DNA of 64,000 bases from Mesorhizobium sp. ES1-4 (GCF_020164745.1 NZ_JAIUGV010000006.1:310001-374000); one strand, 5' to 3'. Numbered from the stretch's first letter, positions 30,002 to 40,485 are shown. Notes: a model not told the origin generated them from the letters alone. Made by a program: numbers and translations.

Positions 30002-31345
30002 ATGGCCCGATATTTCGGAGGATCACGGGGGCATAACGCGATGGGCGCGAGATTGCGTAAGCTAGGCGAAGAGCTGCGGCGCCGCGTCAGGGTACACAGA
30101 GCTAGGCGCGCCCGGGCAAGAAGCAAGGCGACCTTCATCGGCGTCACCGGCAGTTCGGGAAAATCGACCGTCACGGGGCTCCTCGGGCACGTATTGGCCG
30201 CCCATGGGCCGACCCATGCGCGCTTCCTTGCCAATACCATGCCGTCGCTGCTCAGCACGCTTTACAAGCGCATGAAGCAAGCGGGCGAGGTCGACTATGT
30301 GGTTTTCGAAGCCGGGGCCTCTGGCCTCGATACGATCCGGCCGATGGCGGAAATGCTGCAGCCTGATGTGGCGATCATCACCATGGTTCGCCTCGAGCAT
30401 GTCGCCAGTTTCAGGACCCTGGAAAACGTCGCTGTCGAAAAACGTGCCTTGGTCGAGGCGCTGCGGCCGGGTGGCCTCGCGATCCTCAATGCCGACGACC
30501 CCCATGTGGCCGACATGGCCGCAAGCGCAAGGTGCCGTGTCGTTACCTTCGGTACCGCGGAACGTGCCGACTATCGTGTGACCGATATTCATGCCGCCTA
30601 TCCCAGTCGGCTGGCGCTGTCGATCCACTGGCGAGGAGGCCGGCTCCAACTCGAAACGCGATTTCCCGCCGAACATTTCTGGCTGCCGACCGCCGCCGCC
30701 GTCGCGGCAGCGCTGGAACTCGGCGTTCTCCCGGACAAAGTTGCCGCTCAGGTGGCGACTTTCCAGCCATTGGCAAATCGCTGTTCCGTGATTGTCACCG
30801 AAGGCGGCCCGCACTTCATCCTCGATGCCGCCAAGGCGCCCTGGCACTCGATCAACCTCGCTCTGGAGATGATGACCAAGGCCACCGCCGGTCGCAAGCG
30901 CATCGTCCTAGGCCAGATTTCAGATTACGCCGGCTCGAGCAGGAAATATGCCCAAGCCTATCGAACCGCGCGGGAAATCGCGGATCAGGTCATCTACACC
31001 GGCGACAATGCACATCGCTCGCGAGCGAGTCAGGCTGACCGCGACGGCGGCCGGTTTGTCGAGCTTCGCACGCCGAAGGAAGTCGCGGACCACATCAAGC
31101 GAACGGCGGTGCCGGGCGAACTGATACTCGTCAAAAGCTCTTCGAACCTTCACCTGGAGCGCATCGCGCTCGCTTGGACGCATGATGTCAAATGCTGGGT
31201 CCCTGTCTGCGGCAAGCGGGAGGGCTGCAATACTTGCGGCCTTTATGAAGTACCGTTTGAGCAACATCGCGACCATGTCAGGCAAAGCAGGCGCGGCAGG
31301 AGATGGCGGCGGCTGCGGCGGGTGTTCGGCAGTCGCTCGGCATAG
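30002..31345 (+). CDS. Orphan Mur ligase family protein (MurF-like) with Cys-rich tail
   Basis: ATP-dependent amide ligase of 447 residues; a second good start is ATG 30041. The Mur P-loop is FIGVTGSSGKSTVTGL near residues 45-60. The central domain contains AIITMVRLEHVASFRT and LNADDP (as in MurF), and ILDAAKAPWHSINLALEMM lies near 275. The last 60 residues are basic and carry Cys in VPVCGKREGCNTCGLYEV, which could bind metal; a typical MurF lacks this. Not in a mur cluster, so it may build another peptide-like bond. No partner gene points to the substrate. Confidence 0.82.
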   Translation: MARYFGGSRGHNAMGARLRKLGEELRRRVRVHRARRARARSKATFIGVTGSSGKSTVTGLLGHVLAAHGPTHARFLANTMPSLLSTLYKRMKQAGEVDYVVFEAGASGLDTIRPMAEMLQPDVAIITMVRLEHVASFRTLENVAVEKRALVEALRPGGLAILNADDPHVADMAASARCRVVTFGTAERADYRVTDIHAAYPSRLALSIHWRGGRLQLETRFPAEHFWLPTAAAVAAALELGVLPDKVAAQVATFQPLANRCSVIVTEGGPHFILDAAKAPWHSINLALEMMTKATAGRKRIVLGQISDYAGSSRKYAQAYRTAREIADQVIYTGDNAHRSRASQADRDGGRFVELRTPKEVADHIKRTAVPGELILVKSSSNLHLERIALAWTHDVKCWVPVCGKREGCNTCGLYEVPFEQHRDHVRQSRRGRRWRRLRRVFGSRSA

Positions 31346-31376
31346 CCCGTCTCGGCCGCTCCACCGCGGAGGCCCA

Positions 31377-32255
31377 TTACGCGCCGGTCTTGATATAGCT
31401 CTTGTAGATCCAGCCGGTCTTGCCGTTGTAGATGACCTGGCACCACTGCTTGCAACTCATCACCTGCACCGAGGTTCTGGCCGGCACGGTGGCGATGGCG
31501 GCCGCATTCTTCTTTGGACCGCTGCGCATGGTCACGGCCCGCAGGACACGTCCAGAGCTGGCTGCCGCCACTTTCCGGGGCTTGGCCTTGCCGCCAGCAT
31601 CGTCTCTCGCCGCCGGCTGTTGGTCGGGTGACTGAGGCTGCACTTGCGGGATGGCGGCGGTCTGCGCCCCGTCCGGAATGCTGCTTGCCGCCGGCGCCGG
31701 TGCTGCGACCTTGGCAAGTTCGGTGGTGGCATCAGTACCGGTAGAGAGTTGGGCGAATGCTGCCGCTGTTTTGTCAGACGCTGGCTCACCTTGCTTCGCC
31801 ACCTGACTTGGGGCAGCCACCTGGTCGGCGCCAGTTGCCCGGGCCTTCGGCTGTGTCCCGGCCCAGCGGGGATCATTGGCCGCGAGCGCCTGTACGTTGC
31901 CTTCCGCCGCCACCATGGTCGGTGAAACCTGGCTGGATTTGACCGGCTTCGGCACCACCGCCGCAGTCACCGTGGTTCCGGCGGGGACGATCTTCGTTGT
32001 CTTCACCGGAATGCTCGGAATGCTTTGGTCGGTGCTGGCGACAGCTTGCCTTTCGCTGGTCGGCAATGCCAGCCAGAGCGCCACCGCGGCAACACCAAGC
32101 AGCGCGGCGGTGCCGATCGCGGCGATGACCAGGTGCGCGTTCGAACGCACTCCCTGCCAGAATGACGGGCGCATGTCATAGCCGAACTGCATGGCAAAGC
32201 GCCGACGTTCCGGCGCACCGAAACTGAAGGGCTCTTTCACTCTTGCCACCTCCAT
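31377..32255 (-). CDS. Membrane-anchored protein with C-terminal SH3 domain
   Basis: 292 residues. An N-terminal cytoplasmic part of about 40 residues is followed by a single membrane segment (LVIAAIGTAALLGVAAVALWLAL, shown in part as AALLGVAAVALWLA). A long Ala/Pro/Gln/Thr-rich linker of about 150 residues follows, and a bacterial SH3 domain ends the protein, with VLRAVTMRSGPKKN, VMSCKQWCQV and GKTGWIYKSYI. SH3 domains of this kind bind cell-wall peptides. It is convergent with the orphan Mur ligase gene, 31 bases apart. Confidence 0.8.
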   Translation of the reverse strand: MEVARVKEPFSFGAPERRRFAMQFGYDMRPSFWQGVRSNAHLVIAAIGTAALLGVAAVALWLALPTSERQAVASTDQSIPSIPVKTTKIVPAGTTVTAAVVPKPVKSSQVSPTMVAAEGNVQALAANDPRWAGTQPKARATGADQVAAPSQVAKQGEPASDKTAAAFAQLSTGTDATTELAKVAAPAPAASSIPDGAQTAAIPQVQPQSPDQQPAARDDAGGKAKPRKVAAASSGRVLRAVTMRSGPKKNAAAIATVPARTSVQVMSCKQWCQVIYNGKTGWIYKSYIKTGA

Positions 32256-32553
32256 GAGCGGGCCGGTGTTCTTCGATCAAATATCGCAAATCACGCGATC
32301 GATCAGCATCGGTCCCAAAACGCGGGCAGGCCCGCAACAATCCCCGAACAATCGCCCAGATGCGGACCTTTCGCCCGCGATTGTGGCATCACTACGCCAT
32401 TGCCAACGATTCTGCGCCTTTGCCGGCAAATCCGCAATGCGTCGCCCGGGCAACAAATATTACATGGATATTACAATATTACATGAGATCGTGATCGCAC
32501 GGGATGGTGGTTATCCGATCCCAGCCTAAGGGGCGTCGCGCCGAAAGGGCGTT

Positions 32554-32626
32554 ATCCAAGGTACTTTAAGTCCTTGTTTTGATGCATCCCGCTCTCCCGA
32601 ACCAAAGGTCACTTTCGGGACACCCA
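32554..32626. repeat. Dispersed palindromic element, degenerate
   Basis: Sequence AAGTCCTTGTTTTGATGCAT followed by the inverted repeat TCCCGAA (32595-32601)/TTCGGGA (32614-32620) resembles the dispersed rhizobial intergenic palindrome also seen near 38068. The rest of 32256-32626 holds nothing else that I recognise. Family assignment is from memory. Confidence 0.45.
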
Positions 32627-33913
32627 TTAGATTCTGTCCCGCAGCGCGAACCAGTTGAGCGCGAGGAAAAGCAGCGGCGCCCGGAACCGGCGGCCGCCAG
32701 GAAATGGCGGAATCTTCAAGTCCTCTATCAGCTTCAACCGGTCGCGGTTGCCGGTGACGGTTTCGGCATAGAGTTTGCCGAAGAAATTCGACAGCATGAC
32801 ACCGTGACCCGAATAGCCGCCGGCCGAGATCACATTCGGCATCACTTCCCGCACAAACGGCTTTCTTGGCACCGTGATGCCGACATAGCCGCCCCAGCCA
32901 TGGGTGATCTCGACATCCCCGAGCGCTGGATAGAGCTCAGCGATCTGACGGCGAATGTGGATGTGGATGTCTTTTGGATCGTTGACGCCATAGACCTCGC
33001 GTCCGCCGAACAGCAACCTGCCATCCCTGGATTTGCGGAAATAGCGCACGACGAAGCGGGAATCGTCGACCGATTCGCCTCCTGGCAACACGTTCGAATC
33101 CACCCCCAGCGGCACGGTCGCGCCGATGAACGAGCCGATCGGCATTATGTGCGCGGCACTCACCGGCTCGAGCGTTCCGCCATGGGCATTGAGCGCGATC
33201 AGGCATTTTTGCGCCGAGATCGTCCCTCTCGGCGTGGAGACCATGACCTTGCCGCCGGCGGAGACGATGCCGGTCGACGGCGTCTTTTCAAACAACTGCG
33301 CACCGGCCTGTCTCGCCACCCGCGCCGTGCCGATCACCAGTTTCATCGGATGGATATGGCCGGTGCCGGTGTCGCGCGTGCCGCCGAAATAGGCGGTCGA
33401 GCCCAGCCGCTCCGCCGTCTCCTTCACATCCATGAATGAGATGTGCGGATAGGAAAAGCGATTGGCCAGGATCTCGGCATGCGCCTTGTAGTCGTCTGCA
33501 TAGCGCGGCTTGTGCGCAACCGAAAGCTGACCCGGCATGTAGTCGATATCGATCTGGTTGATGGCGGCGAAGTCAAGCAGGTGGGCCTTGGCCTCTTCGG
33601 CGAGATCGAACAGCGCCTTGGCACGAGACAAGCCGTATTCGGCCTCCAGGTCCTCGGCCCAGGCGCGCTGCCCGGTGCCGAGCTGGCCGCCATTGCGCCC
33701 GGAAGCGCCGTCGCCAAAACGATACGCTTCGATCAGGACAACGCTTGTCCCGGCCTTGGCCAAATGCGTCGCCGCCGACAGGCCGGTAAACCCGCCGCCG
33801 ATGATGACGACGTCGCAGGTCCGGTCGCCGTCGAGCGCCGGATATTCGGGCCGTGGGCCGGCCGTATCCTCATACCAGGAGCGGCCGGGGGAAATTGGGG
33901 ATTGGTAGTTCAT
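32627..33913 (-). CDS. FAD-dependent amine oxidase, gamma-glutamylputrescine oxidase-like (PuuB type)
   Basis: Flavoenzyme of the DAO family, 428 residues. The FAD-binding loop VVIIGGGFTGLSAATHLA is at residues 35-52. The family stretches YRFGDGASGRNGGQLG and GYSGHGVMLS are also present. In the Puu pathway PuuB oxidises gamma-glutamylputrescine to an aldehyde. The neighbour immediately upstream (6 bases) is a PuuA-like ligase, which supports the assignment. The DAO family has many substrates, so another glutamylated amine is possible. Confidence 0.87.
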   Translation of the reverse strand: MNYQSPISPGRSWYEDTAGPRPEYPALDGDRTCDVVIIGGGFTGLSAATHLAKAGTSVVLIEAYRFGDGASGRNGGQLGTGQRAWAEDLEAEYGLSRAKALFDLAEEAKAHLLDFAAINQIDIDYMPGQLSVAHKPRYADDYKAHAEILANRFSYPHISFMDVKETAERLGSTAYFGGTRDTGTGHIHPMKLVIGTARVARQAGAQLFEKTPSTGIVSAGGKVMVSTPRGTISAQKCLIALNAHGGTLEPVSAAHIMPIGSFIGATVPLGVDSNVLPGGESVDDSRFVVRYFRKSRDGRLLFGGREVYGVNDPKDIHIHIRRQIAELYPALGDVEITHGWGGYVGITVPRKPFVREVMPNVISAGGYSGHGVMLSNFFGKLYAETVTGNRDRLKLIEDLKIPPFPGGRRFRAPLLFLALNWFALRDRI

Positions 33914-33919
33914 GACGGG

Positions 33920-35356
33920 TCAGACGTTGAGCAACAAATACTCCCGCTCCCACGGACTGATCACTTCCATGAACGTCTCGAATTCCGCACGCTTGATCGC
34001 CGCGTAGGTGGCGGCGAAGGACTTGCCCAGCAGCGCGCCGAGTTCCTCGTCGGCCTCGAACAGGTCGACGGCTTCGAGCAGGCTGCGCGGCAGGTCGATC
34101 TCGTCCGCGTTGGCGGTCGTCAGCACGGGAGGCTCGGCCTTGACCTTCCTGGTCATGCCGATCAGCCCGCAGGCGAGCGAGGCCGCCAGCGCCAGGTAGG
34201 GATTGGCGTCGGAGGACGGAATGCGGTTTTCGACGCGCCGCGCCGCGGGGTCGGAACGCGGCACGCGAAACGCCGTGGTGCGGTTGTCGTAGCCCCATTT
34301 GTTGTTGACGGGAGCTGATGCCGCCTGCGTCAGCCGCCGGTAGGAGTTGACGTAGGGCGCGAACATCACCAACGCGTTCGGCACGTGCTTCTGCATGCCG
34401 CCGATGAAATGGAAGAAATCCTCGGTTTCGGAACCGTCCTCGGCCGAAAAGATGTTCCTGCCCGTTTTCTTGTCGACGATCGACTGGTGGATATGCATGG
34501 CCGAACCTGGCTGGCCCTGGATCGGCTTGGCCATGAAGGTCGCGTAGATCTCGTGCTTGAGTGCGGCCTCGCGGATGGTGCGCTTGAACATGAACACCTG
34601 GTCGGCAAGCTCGATCGGGTCGCCATGGCGCAGATTGATCTCGAGCTGGCCGGCACCCTCTTCGTGGATGAGGGTGTCGATCTCCAGGCCCTGGCTTTCG
34701 GAGAAATGGTAGATGTCGTCGATCAGTTCGTCGAACTCGTTGACGCCGGCGATCGAATAGCCGGCGCCGCCGCCGATCGCACGCCCCGAGCGGCCGACGG
34801 GCGGGGTCAACGGATAGTCCGGGTCCGGATTCTTGCGCACGAGATAGAATTCGATCTCGGGCGCCACGACCGGCTTGAGACCAAGCTTGTCGTAGGCGGC
34901 AATGACGCGTTTGAGCACGTTGCGCGGCGTGAACTCGACCGATCGGCCGTCCTGGTGGACGAGGTCGCAGATGACGGCGGCTGTCGGATCTTCTTCCCAG
35001 GGCACCACCGTCAGCGTCGAAAGATCCGGCATCAGCTTGAGGTCGCCGTCGTCTTCCGGATAGTGGAAGCCGTTGCCGTCCTCTGGATAGCCGCCGGAAA
35101 TCGTCGTCATGAAGACGGCCGAAGGCAGCGCCAGCGAGGTGTTGGAGGTGAATTTCTTCGACGGCATCATCTTGCCGCGCGCCACGCCGGCCTGATCAGG
35201 CGTGATACATTCGATATCCTCGATGCCGCGCCACTCCAGCCAATCGCTGACTTCCTTCCAGTTCTTCACACCACGGAGGTTTTTCACGAAAGCAGGCGTG
35301 CGCGCCCGCCCTCCGCGGCTCGACGGACGGACTTCCTTTTTTGCAGGCGGCATCAT
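33920..35356 (-). CDS. Glutamine synthetase family protein, PuuA-like gamma-glutamylpolyamine ligase
   Basis: ATP-dependent ligase of 478 residues. Glutamine synthetase motifs are visible: KPVVAPEIEFYLV, HEEGAGQLEINLRHG and PGSAMHIHQSIVDKKTG near 280. The C-terminal half lacks the adenylylation Tyr region of GlnA. The order ligase-oxidase with the next gene (6 bases away) is the gamma-glutamylputrescine pathway arrangement. The first 20 residues are basic and may be unstructured. The polyamine importer at 43510 strengthens the reading; other amines such as ethanolamine or cadaverine are not excluded. Confidence 0.88.
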   Translation of the reverse strand: MMPPAKKEVRPSSRGGRARTPAFVKNLRGVKNWKEVSDWLEWRGIEDIECITPDQAGVARGKMMPSKKFTSNTSLALPSAVFMTTISGGYPEDGNGFHYPEDDGDLKLMPDLSTLTVVPWEEDPTAAVICDLVHQDGRSVEFTPRNVLKRVIAAYDKLGLKPVVAPEIEFYLVRKNPDPDYPLTPPVGRSGRAIGGGAGYSIAGVNEFDELIDDIYHFSESQGLEIDTLIHEEGAGQLEINLRHGDPIELADQVFMFKRTIREAALKHEIYATFMAKPIQGQPGSAMHIHQSIVDKKTGRNIFSAEDGSETEDFFHFIGGMQKHVPNALVMFAPYVNSYRRLTQAASAPVNNKWGYDNRTTAFRVPRSDPAARRVENRIPSSDANPYLALAASLACGLIGMTRKVKAEPPVLTTANADEIDLPRSLLEAVDLFEADEELGALLGKSFAATYAAIKRAEFETFMEVISPWEREYLLLNV

Positions 35357-35451
35357 TCACCAGATTTTGTTGCGGATTTCGGAGTATAGCCGTGCCGAGC
35401 GACCGAAGGGAAGGGGAGCCGGTGAAAGGAGCTGGGTGTGGAAGGCCGCCG

Positions 35452-36414
35452 TCATGCGGGCTTGCCGGGCCGGGTCTCCAGCCAGCGGCGCAAGGCGGCC
35501 GCGTAGAGCCTGCGCCATCCGCGCTGCGGCGTGGTTAGAAACCAGGATTGGCGCAGATCCCACGTTTCGCCGCACAAGTCTCTGAGCCTGGTATTGATTA
35601 TGCCCTTGCCGGACAACGGATAGACGGAGAATTCGGAAAAGAAGATGTCGCCGTTCTTCTCGTAGAAATCACAGCGCATATGGTCGAATGGCGCGGTCAG
35701 CGTTTCGGCGATCTCCCGCATGCGCGCAAACGAGGCCGGCAGGTCGATACGCACCCACTGCTTGCCGCTGCCGTCAGGTGGTGGAGCATAGATGCCGTCG
35801 CGGTCGAAATGACACTTCTGTTCGTTGCCATGTTCATCCCGGCGCGCGGCATAGACATATGCCGTCGTGCCGCTCGAAACATGAAATTTGTATTCGAGAC
35901 GGATCGGCTGGCCGTCCTCCAGCAGCATCTCCTCTACGAACACTTTTCGCTCGGCGCCTTTGTAGCCCCATTCGCCGAACTTCCTGCCGTAGCGGCTGCG
36001 CATCCAGCGCGATGTTCTTCGCATCAGCTTGGCTTTGTCCACGCGACCGTTGCGGATCATGATGTTCCAGCGGCAGCCGTGATTGGCCTTGACCACCACG
36101 TCACCGGCCAGCAGATCAGCCGGAATCTCTCTCGCATCGTGACCGGACCACAGGACCTTGGCGCTGCGAAGTTCAGGGCGTGTGGACAGGGCATATGCCT
36201 TCGAAGCGAGCTTGTCACACGCCGTGGCGAAGAAGGGATTGTGGTCGAAGATCTTGCGCCACAGGAATTTGTCGACGTAGGTGGCCGGCCTCGCCGGATG
36301 GGGCAACATGCCACTGTGATTGAATGTGCGCATGCAGATCGCTGGATGGCGCAGAAAGCACCATGCTCTCGCCAGGTGCAAAATCGCTTGGTCGCTCATC
36401 CGCAGCGATGGCAT
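35452..36414 (-). CDS. TupA-like ATP-grasp protein
   Basis: 320 residues from ATG 36412-36414 (MPSLRMSDQAIL); the longer frame overlaps the upstream gene and is rejected. The TupA-like ATP-grasp core is read from GDVVVKANHGCRWNIMIRNG, VEEMLLEDG, EYKFHVSSGTTAYVYAAR and the metal-binding HMRCDFYEKNGDIFFSEFS. ATP-grasp proteins join a carboxylate to an amine or hydroxyl through an acyl-phosphate. The substrate is unknown. It starts 2 bases after the stop of a SAM-dependent enzyme gene, so the two act together. Confidence 0.8.
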   Translation of the reverse strand: MPSLRMSDQAILHLARAWCFLRHPAICMRTFNHSGMLPHPARPATYVDKFLWRKIFDHNPFFATACDKLASKAYALSTRPELRSAKVLWSGHDAREIPADLLAGDVVVKANHGCRWNIMIRNGRVDKAKLMRRTSRWMRSRYGRKFGEWGYKGAERKVFVEEMLLEDGQPIRLEYKFHVSSGTTAYVYAARRDEHGNEQKCHFDRDGIYAPPPDGSGKQWVRIDLPASFARMREIAETLTAPFDHMRCDFYEKNGDIFFSEFSVYPLSGKGIINTRLRDLCGETWDLRQSWFLTTPQRGWRRLYAAALRRWLETRPGKPA

Positions 36415-36416
36415 GC

Positions 36417-37238
36417 CTACCTCTGAGGTTCGTGCATGACAGTTGTGCGTCGTCTCACGAACACGTCCCTGGTCATGTTGCGCGAGATGCTGGTGCGACC
36501 GGTGACTTCGAGGCGGGGATCGAGCTCCCGTTCGGCGCTTTCCGACCAGAGCCGCGCGAGGGAACAGGGCTCCCACAGAATGATCTGCACACCATCCGGC
36601 GCGGTGTCCGCAATGCGCGACACAACGGCGGCCTTCGGTGAAACCATGCTGGCGACATAGACGATCTGCGCTGCGCTATAATCATAGTCGCAACCGTTGC
36701 AAAGCTCCACGCGCAAGCGCGTATAGTTCAGCTTCGCCGCGAGCCTGTTCGCGGTCTCCACCGCCTCGGGAACGATGTCGAGACCGACAATTTCAGGAAC
36801 CGTTGTCTGGTCGTGAATGCGGAACATGGTAAACGGCCGTCCGCCGCAGCCGACCATGACAGTGCGGCGGCAGTCATCGAAATTGGCATGATCGAACACT
36901 TCATCGAGGCGTTTGTAGGCATCTCTTGAAGACAGCACGCCAATGTCGGTCTTCTCTGCCGCGATCTGTCCGAAAGACTCTCCGCTCTGCAGATCCTGTC
37001 GCAACATCTGCGCAATTTCTGCCACGTCCTGCGCATGGACCATGTCGGCGAAAATCTGGGTCAGGGCCGGTCGGTAGGCGAAGAATTCCGGATGGCTGTC
37101 GAGCAGCGCTTCGCCCGCATCGGGGCCCATGGCGATGCCGAGGTCGCGAATGCTGTTGATCACTTCGGTGGGCGTGCGGTCCCACGAGCCCTGCAAAAGC
37201 CGCTCGAGGTCAACCTTCCAGGACCTGATTTTCTGCAT
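36417..37238 (-). CDS. SAM-dependent enzyme with class I methyltransferase fold, nicotianamine-synthase-like layout
   Basis: 273 residues. About 110 residues of helices precede a Rossmann domain with motif I VMVGCGGRPFTMFRI and motif II GLDIVPEAVETANRLA; YVASMVSPKAAVVSRI and IILWEPCS follow. The helical front plus this order of motifs is that of nicotianamine synthases, which move aminobutyryl rather than methyl groups. Similarity is by eye and weak, so an ordinary methyltransferase remains likely. No signal peptide. Its stop touches the ATP-grasp gene, which suggests a two-gene biosynthetic unit. Confidence 0.7.
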   Translation of the reverse strand: MQKIRSWKVDLERLLQGSWDRTPTEVINSIRDLGIAMGPDAGEALLDSHPEFFAYRPALTQIFADMVHAQDVAEIAQMLRQDLQSGESFGQIAAEKTDIGVLSSRDAYKRLDEVFDHANFDDCRRTVMVGCGGRPFTMFRIHDQTTVPEIVGLDIVPEAVETANRLAAKLNYTRLRVELCNGCDYDYSAAQIVYVASMVSPKAAVVSRIADTAPDGVQIILWEPCSLARLWSESAERELDPRLEVTGRTSISRNMTRDVFVRRRTTVMHEPQR

Positions 37239-37327
37239 GTGCCCACACGCTTTATGTTCCTCTTGCTAGCAGTGCCTGATAACGACGTCCATATAGCCAC
37301 CTTCATCACGCTGGAACGGTCACGATC

Positions 37328-38053
37328 ATGCAGTCCTTGACCACGATTGGCTTCGATGCCGACGACACGCTTTGGCAGAACGAACAATTCTTCCGCATGA
37401 CGGAAAAGCGCTTTGCCGCCATGCTGGCCGACCATGGCGAGGAGAAGCAGATCTCGGCGCGACTGTTGGAGGCCGAACGGCGCAACCTTGCGATCTATGG
37501 TTTCGGCATCAAGGGATTTACGCTCTCGATGATCGAAACGGCGATCGAGGTCACCGACGGGCGGGTGCCGGCCTCGGTCATATCGGAGATTCTCGACGCC
37601 GGTCGCGAGATGCTGGGCCATCCGATTGATCCCTTGCCGCATGCACGCGAGACGGTCGAGAAACTCGCCGGCACCTTCCGCCTCGTGCTCATCACCAAGG
37701 GCGATCTGTTCGATCAGGAACGCAAGCTGGCCGGCTCCGGCCTGGGCGACCTGTTCGATGCCGTCGAGATCGTCAGCGACAAGACCGCCGCGACCTATGC
37801 GCGCCTCTTCAGCCGCCATGGCGACGGTCCGGCAAGGAGCATGATGGTCGGCAATTCGCTGAAGTCGGACGTGGTGCCTGCCATCGAGGCCGGCAGCTGG
37901 GGGGTCCATGTGCCGCACGAACTGACTTGGGTGCTCGAACATGTCGAGGCGCCGGTCGCCGAACCGCGGTTCCGCCAGATATCGGATCTCGGCCAATTGC
38001 CGGACCTGATAGAAAGCATCGCCAAGATCGAAAGCATCGCGAAGCCAGGCTGA
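37328..38053 (+). CDS. HAD family hydrolase
   Basis: Cytoplasmic phosphatase-like protein of 241 residues. HAD motifs: I GFDADDTLW with the nucleophile Asp and the acid Asp two residues on, II LITKGD, III Lys in VSDKTAATY, IV MVGNSLKSDVVPAIEAG. The cap looks C1-type. The C-terminus repeats KIESIA. Substrate unknown. The start is divergent from the SAM-enzyme gene. Confidence 0.88.
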   Translation: MQSLTTIGFDADDTLWQNEQFFRMTEKRFAAMLADHGEEKQISARLLEAERRNLAIYGFGIKGFTLSMIETAIEVTDGRVPASVISEILDAGREMLGHPIDPLPHARETVEKLAGTFRLVLITKGDLFDQERKLAGSGLGDLFDAVEIVSDKTAATYARLFSRHGDGPARSMMVGNSLKSDVVPAIEAGSWGVHVPHELTWVLEHVEAPVAEPRFRQISDLGQLPDLIESIAKIESIAKPG

Positions 38054-38062
38054 CGGCGACTT

Positions 38063-38126
38063 CGATTATTTGCTTTCTTGCATAGTTCCGGACAGAAAAA
38101 CCGCTGCACGACTTCCCGGGATTGCC
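38063..38126. repeat. Dispersed palindromic intergenic element
   Basis: TTTGCTTTCTTGCATAGTTC followed by CGGACAGAAAAACCGCTGC and CGACTTCCCGGGATTGCC matches the core of a palindromic element very frequent between rhizobial genes (TTCCGGACGGAAAACCGCTGC type). It lies between the HAD gene and the receiver gene and may also act as their convergent terminator. Recognised from memory of Mesorhizobium-type sequences. Confidence 0.6.
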
Positions 38127-38570
38127 TCAGCGGCTGATCAGACGATCGATCACCGGTTGCAGCCGTTCGGGCGTGATCGGCTTGGCCACAACCGCGTCGA
38201 TGACATTCGACAGGCCAAGGCTCTCCGGCGTGCCATTCATGGTTGAAAGCAAGATCACGGGAGGGAGCGATTTGCCAGAAGCCCGGCGCAACGTTTCGAT
38301 GCCGGGCATCAGATGGTCGCAGTCCTTGTTGTCAGGACCGCCGTCGAGCACAATCGCCCCTGGCACCAGCGTCAGCAAGGTTTTCGCCGCGATATCAGGG
38401 GGTTCCGAAATTGGTCTGAGCCCGGACCGCTCGACGATCTTCGACACGACGACCCGGTTGATCGGCGATTTCCCGACAACAAGCACCCGCGAGAGATCGC
38501 GGATCGTCTCGGTGCTTGAATCCCGGGTCAGCAGATTCACATGTCTTGCGGTCTCGCCCTCGCGATTCAC
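38127..38570 (-). CDS. Receiver-domain protein, degenerate
   Basis: 147 residues. After about 25 N-terminal residues a response-regulator fold follows: VLVVGKSPINRVVVSKIVE, the strand with the phospho-acceptor in GAIVLDGGPDNKDCD, then PPVILLS and the conserved Lys in VVAKPITPERL. The acidic pair that binds Mg2+ in normal receivers is replaced by GKSP, so phosphorylation may be lost or altered. No output domain, so it may act by protein contact. No partner kinase gene is adjacent. Confidence 0.75.
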   Translation of the reverse strand: MNREGETARHVNLLTRDSSTETIRDLSRVLVVGKSPINRVVVSKIVERSGLRPISEPPDIAAKTLLTLVPGAIVLDGGPDNKDCDHLMPGIETLRRASGKSLPPVILLSTMNGTPESLGLSNVIDAVVAKPITPERLQPVIDRLISR

Positions 38571-38753
38571 TGGGCACCCAAGTTGGCCAAGAAGTTCGCC
38601 CCCATTTCAATGCAGAGTTGAAATCTGAGCGACAATTGGCGTGAGATCGCATCCTATGTCAAGTTGAAATAAAACAACCTGCTGGCATCCTCCACGACAG
38701 TCGATTCAAGCAAAAGTACTGTACTGCTCTGTCCATGCTCCGCTCTCCGTAAA

Positions 38754-38789
38754 GATAAAATTCACCTGCGCACACTTTGCGCAGGTGAA
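38754..38789 (-). terminator. Strong rho-independent terminator of the aceA operon
   Basis: TTCACCTGCGCA (38761-38772) and TGCGCAGGTGAA (38778-38789) form a perfect 12-bp stem with a 5-base loop. On the minus strand it is followed by TTTTATC. It lies 24 bases after the small gene downstream of aceA. Confidence 0.88.
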
Positions 38790-38812
38790 GGGGCGGCCTT
38801 GACGATTTCCGG

Positions 38813-39055
38813 TCAGCCTTGGCTCTGCTGCGTGACGATGACCGGGATCAGCAGATCGCCCCAATTGCCGTCGCCGCCATGGTGCCTTGCGGAGCGCACG
38901 AGCTCCACCGAGACGCCCGCCTCGACCGCCTTCATCACCGACTGATTGAGCCTGTGCAGATCGTTTGCCAGCATGCGGATCGTCGCCTGTTGGTCGACGC
39001 TCATCGTGGTCGATTGCTCTTCGGCCCGTTCCTTGACGCGGCTTATCGATGCCAT
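38813..39055 (-). CDS. Small conserved protein downstream of isocitrate lyase
   Basis: 80 residues from ATG 39053-39055 (MASISRVKERAEEQ). It contains predicted helices with heptad-like leucines (MLANDLHRLNQSVMKAVEAG) and ends RHHGGDGNWGDLLIPVIV. Proteins of this kind follow aceA in rhizobia and have no known function. It ends before a strong terminator, so it closes the aceA transcript. Confidence 0.7.
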   Translation of the reverse strand: MASISRVKERAEEQSTTMSVDQQATIRMLANDLHRLNQSVMKAVEAGVSVELVRSARHHGGDGNWGDLLIPVIVTQQSQG

Positions 39056-39120
39056 TGGTCTTCTCCTATGTCGTTGCCCTTCTCGGGCGTTTCCTCTGTT
39101 GGCCGTCTTTTTTGGCAAGC

Positions 39121-40410
<1,290 letters not shown>

Positions 40411-40485
40411 TGGGTCACTCCGAAGGGGTTCTGCACGATGTCCACGCACCAATTTTCAGGGCGCGTCTATGTGACTGAATTTACA

